From the NCBI RefSeq assembly GCF_030253575.1, contig NC_080568.1:265501-329500 (forward strand): a stretch of 64,000 bases of DNA, in the 5' to 3' direction. Both the position numbers and the translations under genes were made by a program. The notes under the pieces were generated by a model. That model was given only the letters and a program-made list of their open reading frames with translations, searched no databases and was not told the origin of the DNA. Each line of letters starts with the position of its first letter. Position 1 is the first letter of the stretch. Source of the stretch: Rhododendron vialii (Eukaryota; Streptophyta; Magnoliopsida; Ericales; Ericaceae). Below, in pieces: positions 60,009 to 64,000 of the stretch.

Positions 60009-60760
60009 TGCACATCAATCCAATCTGCTTATGATCACCGTATAAGGAATCAAGCAAGAGATAAAAAGCAGAATACCCTGCAACAGGAAGAAAATTATTT
60101 ATTGCACAACCAAAACAGACTGAATGACCACATACATAAACCTCTTCTGATGATAATGAAATTTTACTCGACAATGAAGCTCCAACCAACAAATAAAACT
60201 CAATAAAATGGAATTGTTATTATTCAAAACAAGGAAAAAAACAGCATAAACTTAGAACTAAAGCCAAGTATAACCACCCTTTGTACACAAGAAGTACTAT
60301 TACACCAAAGCTGATGTCGAATTGCCCCTCTCACAACAAGCAAGTTCTCCAACAAAAGATTACAACAGGCCAAGACAAAATAAAATCCCGAATTACCAAC
60401 TCTCTTTTACAAGAACAACTTCCTCAACTGAATTATCATATCAAAGAAAAATTTCATTAAGCAAAGCGAGAAAAGAGATCTTAATTCATCCTTTCAAGAA
60501 ATCAGCAATCAAACAAAAAAAATACAGGGATCTACATCAACACACAAATTAAGACATGGGTATGAGCGATCAAATGAATTAGAAAGTGAATTAACATAGC
60601 ACACGGGCACCACGATCTTGAAATCTTCTCTCTCACCTGAAGTTGTGTCTGTGTATGAACATGTATTCAGTCTTTGTTGCGATCCTCAAGAGCTGTTGTA
60701 ATTCTCTCTCTCTCGAGATAAAAAATGGAGCAGAAAGCAAATCGCAATCGTTTAAAATTG
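60009..60760 (-). promoter_or_regulatory. 5' UTR intron and leader of the SUN gene
   Basis: On the minus strand a leader exon ends ACTTCAG|GTGAGAGAG at 60637/60636, and AG acceptors lie shortly before the ATG at 60008. This suggests a roughly 0.6-kb intron in the 5' UTR. The leader upstream is CT-rich in the sense direction only in short tracts (near 60700). The transcription start was not located. Confidence 0.5.
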
Positions 60761-61159
60761 GCATCGAAACTTCCCACCTTTTATAAGTGTGTATATCACT
60801 ATAGAATTGATGAATATGTATTTGTGTGTATTATTTGTACACCCTGGCAGTTTCTTTAATAGTAACGGTCTCTTTGCTGGCTGGCTGGCTGGCTTCGCCG
60901 ACTCTCTGATCTCTCTCTCTAGATTTTTATATTTAATAAATAAACGGAAGTTTTTACGGTACTTTTTAACTCCGTTTCATATCAAGTCTTATCTGTCTTG
61001 GATTTGAAATCTAGAGAGAGAGCGGTAAAAACGGAGAGTGAAAATCAAGAACCAGAAGTTGATTTTCTGTGTATTCACTGCAACAGCAACTTTCTAGGGT
61101 TTTCACTCATCAGCAAAATTTCTGGATGTAATCAAAATCAAAATACTATGTACATACTT

Positions 61160-61198
<39 letters not shown>

Positions 61199-62823
61199 TA
61201 CTCGTACTAGTAGTTGTGGACAAATACAGAAATACTAGTGTTACGTGGAGATGAATTGGAGAAAACAACAAAACGTAGAGGGGAAAGCGTAGTGAACCCG
61301 CGGGCGGGCAAGGTAAAAGAAAGCGACGGCACCCTATGATCGACGGAAGAATGACGTGTTAGTGGCTAATACGGGCCATTCAGAATGGGCCACGTGGTAT
61401 CATGAGCTGGTATGGAAACAAAATACAAACGGCACAAAGGTCCACAAAATACAAGAAAACAAAGCAAAGTACGAAAGGAAAAAACGAGAGAACCAATAAA
61501 AAAGAAGAGAACCCACAAATTTGCCCGTCTCATGGGGTTGAAAAATCCTGATCTACATCGAGCTGTAGTCCGGTTCTGTTGCAATCGAAGTTGCTGTTGG
61601 AGAGCCCGAAAGTCCGTCCCAAAAAAATCATCCAAGCCAAAAGCATTTATAAGAATTTAAATAGTGAGGACTTGAGGGGTACGTCGACTCGTGTGTGCAA
61701 ATTACCGGAGGCAGGCAGGCAGGCAGGCGTACTGTGCTATGTGTGAGGCCAAATGGGCCTTGAGGCGTTTGTTTTTCTCAATTTGTTAATTCATTGGTCG
61801 TTCAAAAAAAATTAATGTAACATCTGTAAGAGTACTGTAATGAATTCATAGGTGCCGTTTTAAATGCACAGTAAAAAGAACTTTAGGAAAAGGAAGGCTT
61901 TTCGAACTCACAGATTGTGAAAATAAAAAATAATTTTTTGAATTTTTTTGCATTATTTAAAAGATTTATCAAACAAGATTCATATTGGTAGAAAAATTAT
62001 TTGAGCAAACATATGATTTTTTAGCTTGAAAAATCTTCTTTTTCTTAAAGTTCCTTTTACTGTTCATCTGAAACACCCATTACTATAATAATTGGATTAG
62101 TAATATATGCATGGATGTGTTATGAGATACATGTCCATTAACTGTACGACTAAAAATATTTTGTTAATGTATCTTTTGTTAAATGACTAACTCAAGAGAC
62201 TAAACAAAATAAAGAAATAATTTATTGCTAATTTGATTCCGAAAAGAGCTTGGTAGTAGGTACATAATGTCCCTATTTTCTTATCATTTCACCATCTTAT
62301 CACACGTAGCAAGAAATGTATCGTCTGCTTTTGGTTGCGTGTATTCTTTAGAATAAAATAAAATCACTCACAAACACGTATAATCATATCCACATTAATA
62401 ATATACGGTAAGAAAATCAATGACAAATACAAGTAGGAGTAGTAGCGTTTTCATCATAAGTTAAAAAACTATGGAATTCGTGTATTGTTGATGGATGAGC
62501 TGGCCAACAGTAGCAAAACTGAGATAGACGTTAAGAATTGCTTCATTATGGTCAAAAAATTATTCTCTTTTAATTTGTTTCAAAAAAATACTATTAAAAC
62601 TAGGAATATACTACTAATATAAGTAGAAATGTTTTGGGGAAAATGCATTTCATTACCTGGTCAAAGTCATACGGAATCTCTATCATGCACTGCGCAAGTG
62701 AGCATGAATGTTGCATTTAGCTGAAGTCTCTCTTTGTTTCAACTTAAAAATTTAAGGTAAACCAGGTAGAATAATAATCATATAAGCTGGAGTATTATAA
62801 TTGCAGGAAAGCTTTGTGCATGA
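60761..62823. other. Gene-free region upstream of the SUN gene
   Basis: It contains a (GA)n tract at 61162-61196, a (GGCA)n tract at about 61711-61728 and a MITE at about 61850-62078. A minus-strand 89-codon frame at 61366-61635 has no family signature. Confidence 0.5.
61850..62078. mobile_element. MITE-like inverted-repeat element (~229 bp)
   Basis: The left arm GGTGCCGTTTTAAATGCACA, then GTAAAAAGAACTTTAGG, pairs with the right arm, which reads inward GGGTGTTTCAGATGAACAGT and then AAAAGGAACTTTAAG. The target duplication was not clear. Confidence 0.65.
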
Positions 62824-63060
62824 ACCCAAGAGTTGGCAGGGTGATCAAAGTCTGAGACTTAGAGGTTTGCTTCCTCTTAAGACTTCAGGTTTGAAACTTT
62901 TAAAATGCTATCAACTCTTTTGAGATCAATTCATACGGAGCATTGGCTCCGCCTTTAATAGGGCTCCCCACAAGTATGTGATGAGATTAAATCCTCAAGA
63001 TAAGTCGAGGTGCACGTAAGTTAATCCAATCACCTAGGACTATGTTATAAAAAAAAAAAA
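62824..63060 (+). mobile_element. SINE retrotransposon (237 bp) with poly(A) tail
   Basis: An exact 13-bp target duplication, GCTTTGTGCATGA, lies at 62811-62823 and 63061-63073. The element starts ACCCAAGAGTTGGCAGGGTG, has an A-box-like TGGCAGGGTGATCAAAG, a B-box-like CAGGTTTGAAACTT about 45 bases further on, and ends in a 12-base A tail. Structure and length are those of a tRNA-derived plant SINE. Confidence 0.88.
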
Positions 63061-63073
63061 GCTTTGTGCATGA

Positions 63074-64000
63074 CCAAGGGCGTTGGCACCTTGGGAACAT
63101 CTGGCATTTGGACAAAATTGATTCAAAATGAAAGAAACTAATGTTGAGGATGTACTAGGGAAAAGGCCATGTGGCAACTTATGTGGAATGATAAGATCTA
63201 TGGCTTTTAGTTTATGTAGAATGAAGCCATCAGTTGGAGAAATCTTTGGGTGCCGAGCGGTCTTATGTGACGGTACCTGTCTGCAAGTTCAATTGTCCAT
63301 CAGTTGGGACTTGGGAGATTGCCCTTTGTTTTATTAATTGATTCACTTTGTTTCGCAAATTTTTTATTGCCCATGTTCTGATAGTAACACTGGCAGAACC
63401 TTCTCACTTTCAGCTGTGTATTCGTTTAATTCTTTATTTACGGTCTAACCATAGGTTCAAACTTATACTCTCTCTCTCTCTCTCTATACTTTGAGATGGA
63501 ACTTGATACACTCCATATGTACAAGGCTTATCGAAGTTTTCTGTGGAATCTTCCAATGCTCCAACCTTGTAGAACCCACACGGATTCTAAAACAAGTTAT
63601 TCTTCTCACATATAACAGCTAAAAGTCCATTTAATGGAAATAATTTGTCTAAAGTAAGCTATAGGCAAACTTTTTAGGGAAAACCCACCATGAGTCATGT
63701 AAGCAATATGCCAAAAGCAAGTATTTTATACCTTCATCCAATTCAACCAGACTTAACTTTTCAGGAAAGGTTCTCTTGGAGAAACGTACAGGAAACAGAA
63801 TAAGTCAAATTCCGGGTTCACCTTGATCACTGTCTACTCAAATCAGCTAAAAGCTACACAATAGTTTCATGTTTTTGGTCATCAGATTATTCAGTTGAGT
63901 GAACATTAGCTGACGCCAGGCATAGCCTACTCGAGCTCTATCACCGTTGACTCAAACAATTTTACGGATTTGGCTTGGCTAATCAAACATAATACGAACC
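63074..64000. other. Right-hand end, no gene seen
   Basis: A short (CT)n tract lies at about 63469-63486. A 69-codon plus frame at 63128-63337 shows no family signature. The sequence AACTTGATACACTCCATATG near 63500 resembles TGGAACTTCATAATCTCTAT at about 18618, both just after a CT tract, hinting at a shared repeat family. Confidence 0.45.

Noticed and set aside
1-64000. CRISPR arrays, operons, phage or plasmid features
   Set aside because: The window is plant nuclear DNA. The regular repeats seen are microsatellites, coding repeats or transposon parts.

Overview
The window is nuclear DNA of a flowering plant, almost certainly a core eudicot. It is AT-rich, its genes have many short exons joined by GT-AG introns, and it holds many (CT/GA)n and (AT)n microsatellites and many small terminal-inverted-repeat elements. 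The protein families are plant ones. Ericales is a weak guess for the order, based only on the style of the MITEs.

Layout. 1-169 (-): piece of a ROH1-like (DUF793) gene running off the left edge. 1802-3490 (-): intronless P-class PPR gene. 3.5-11.5 kb: gene-free, with a hAT-type remnant, Stowaway-like MITEs and microsatellites. 11514-17481 (+): six-exon gene for a single-RRM RNA-binding protein (319 aa). 20351-25010 (-): five-exon DUF2062 membrane protein (206 aa). 26804-34430 (-): nine-exon membrane-anchored glycerophosphodiester phosphodiesterase of the GDPD4 type (328 aa). 38680-39678 (-): intronless carboxylesterase (332 aa). 39.7-45.3 kb: stacked transposons, including a 1363-bp Mutator-type element carrying a broken piece of a FIDDLEHEAD/KCS10-like gene. 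45345-51732 (-): eight-exon eIF2D gene (610 aa). 52-56.5 kb: repeats plus a decaying acidic-repeat ORF with a hAT-type insertion at its start codon. 56538-60008 (-): mid-SUN nuclear-envelope protein (585 aa), with a 5' UTR intron upstream. 60.7-64 kb: gene-free, with a well-preserved SINE.

The genes do not form a pathway; they are ordinary housekeeping or regulatory loci. The order GDPD4 - eIF2D - SUN, all on one strand, matches what I recall of Arabidopsis At1g71340 - At1g71350 - At1g71360, so it is probably conserved microsynteny. The carboxylesterase and transposons between GDPD4 and eIF2D would be specific to this lineage.

I found no undescribed multi-gene system. The most unusual items are the Pack-MULE, the start-codon hAT insertion with its 120-bp coding repeats, and several exactly delimited transposons with intact target-site duplications. 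All exon models were built by hand from splice signals and reading frame. No alignments or expression data were available.
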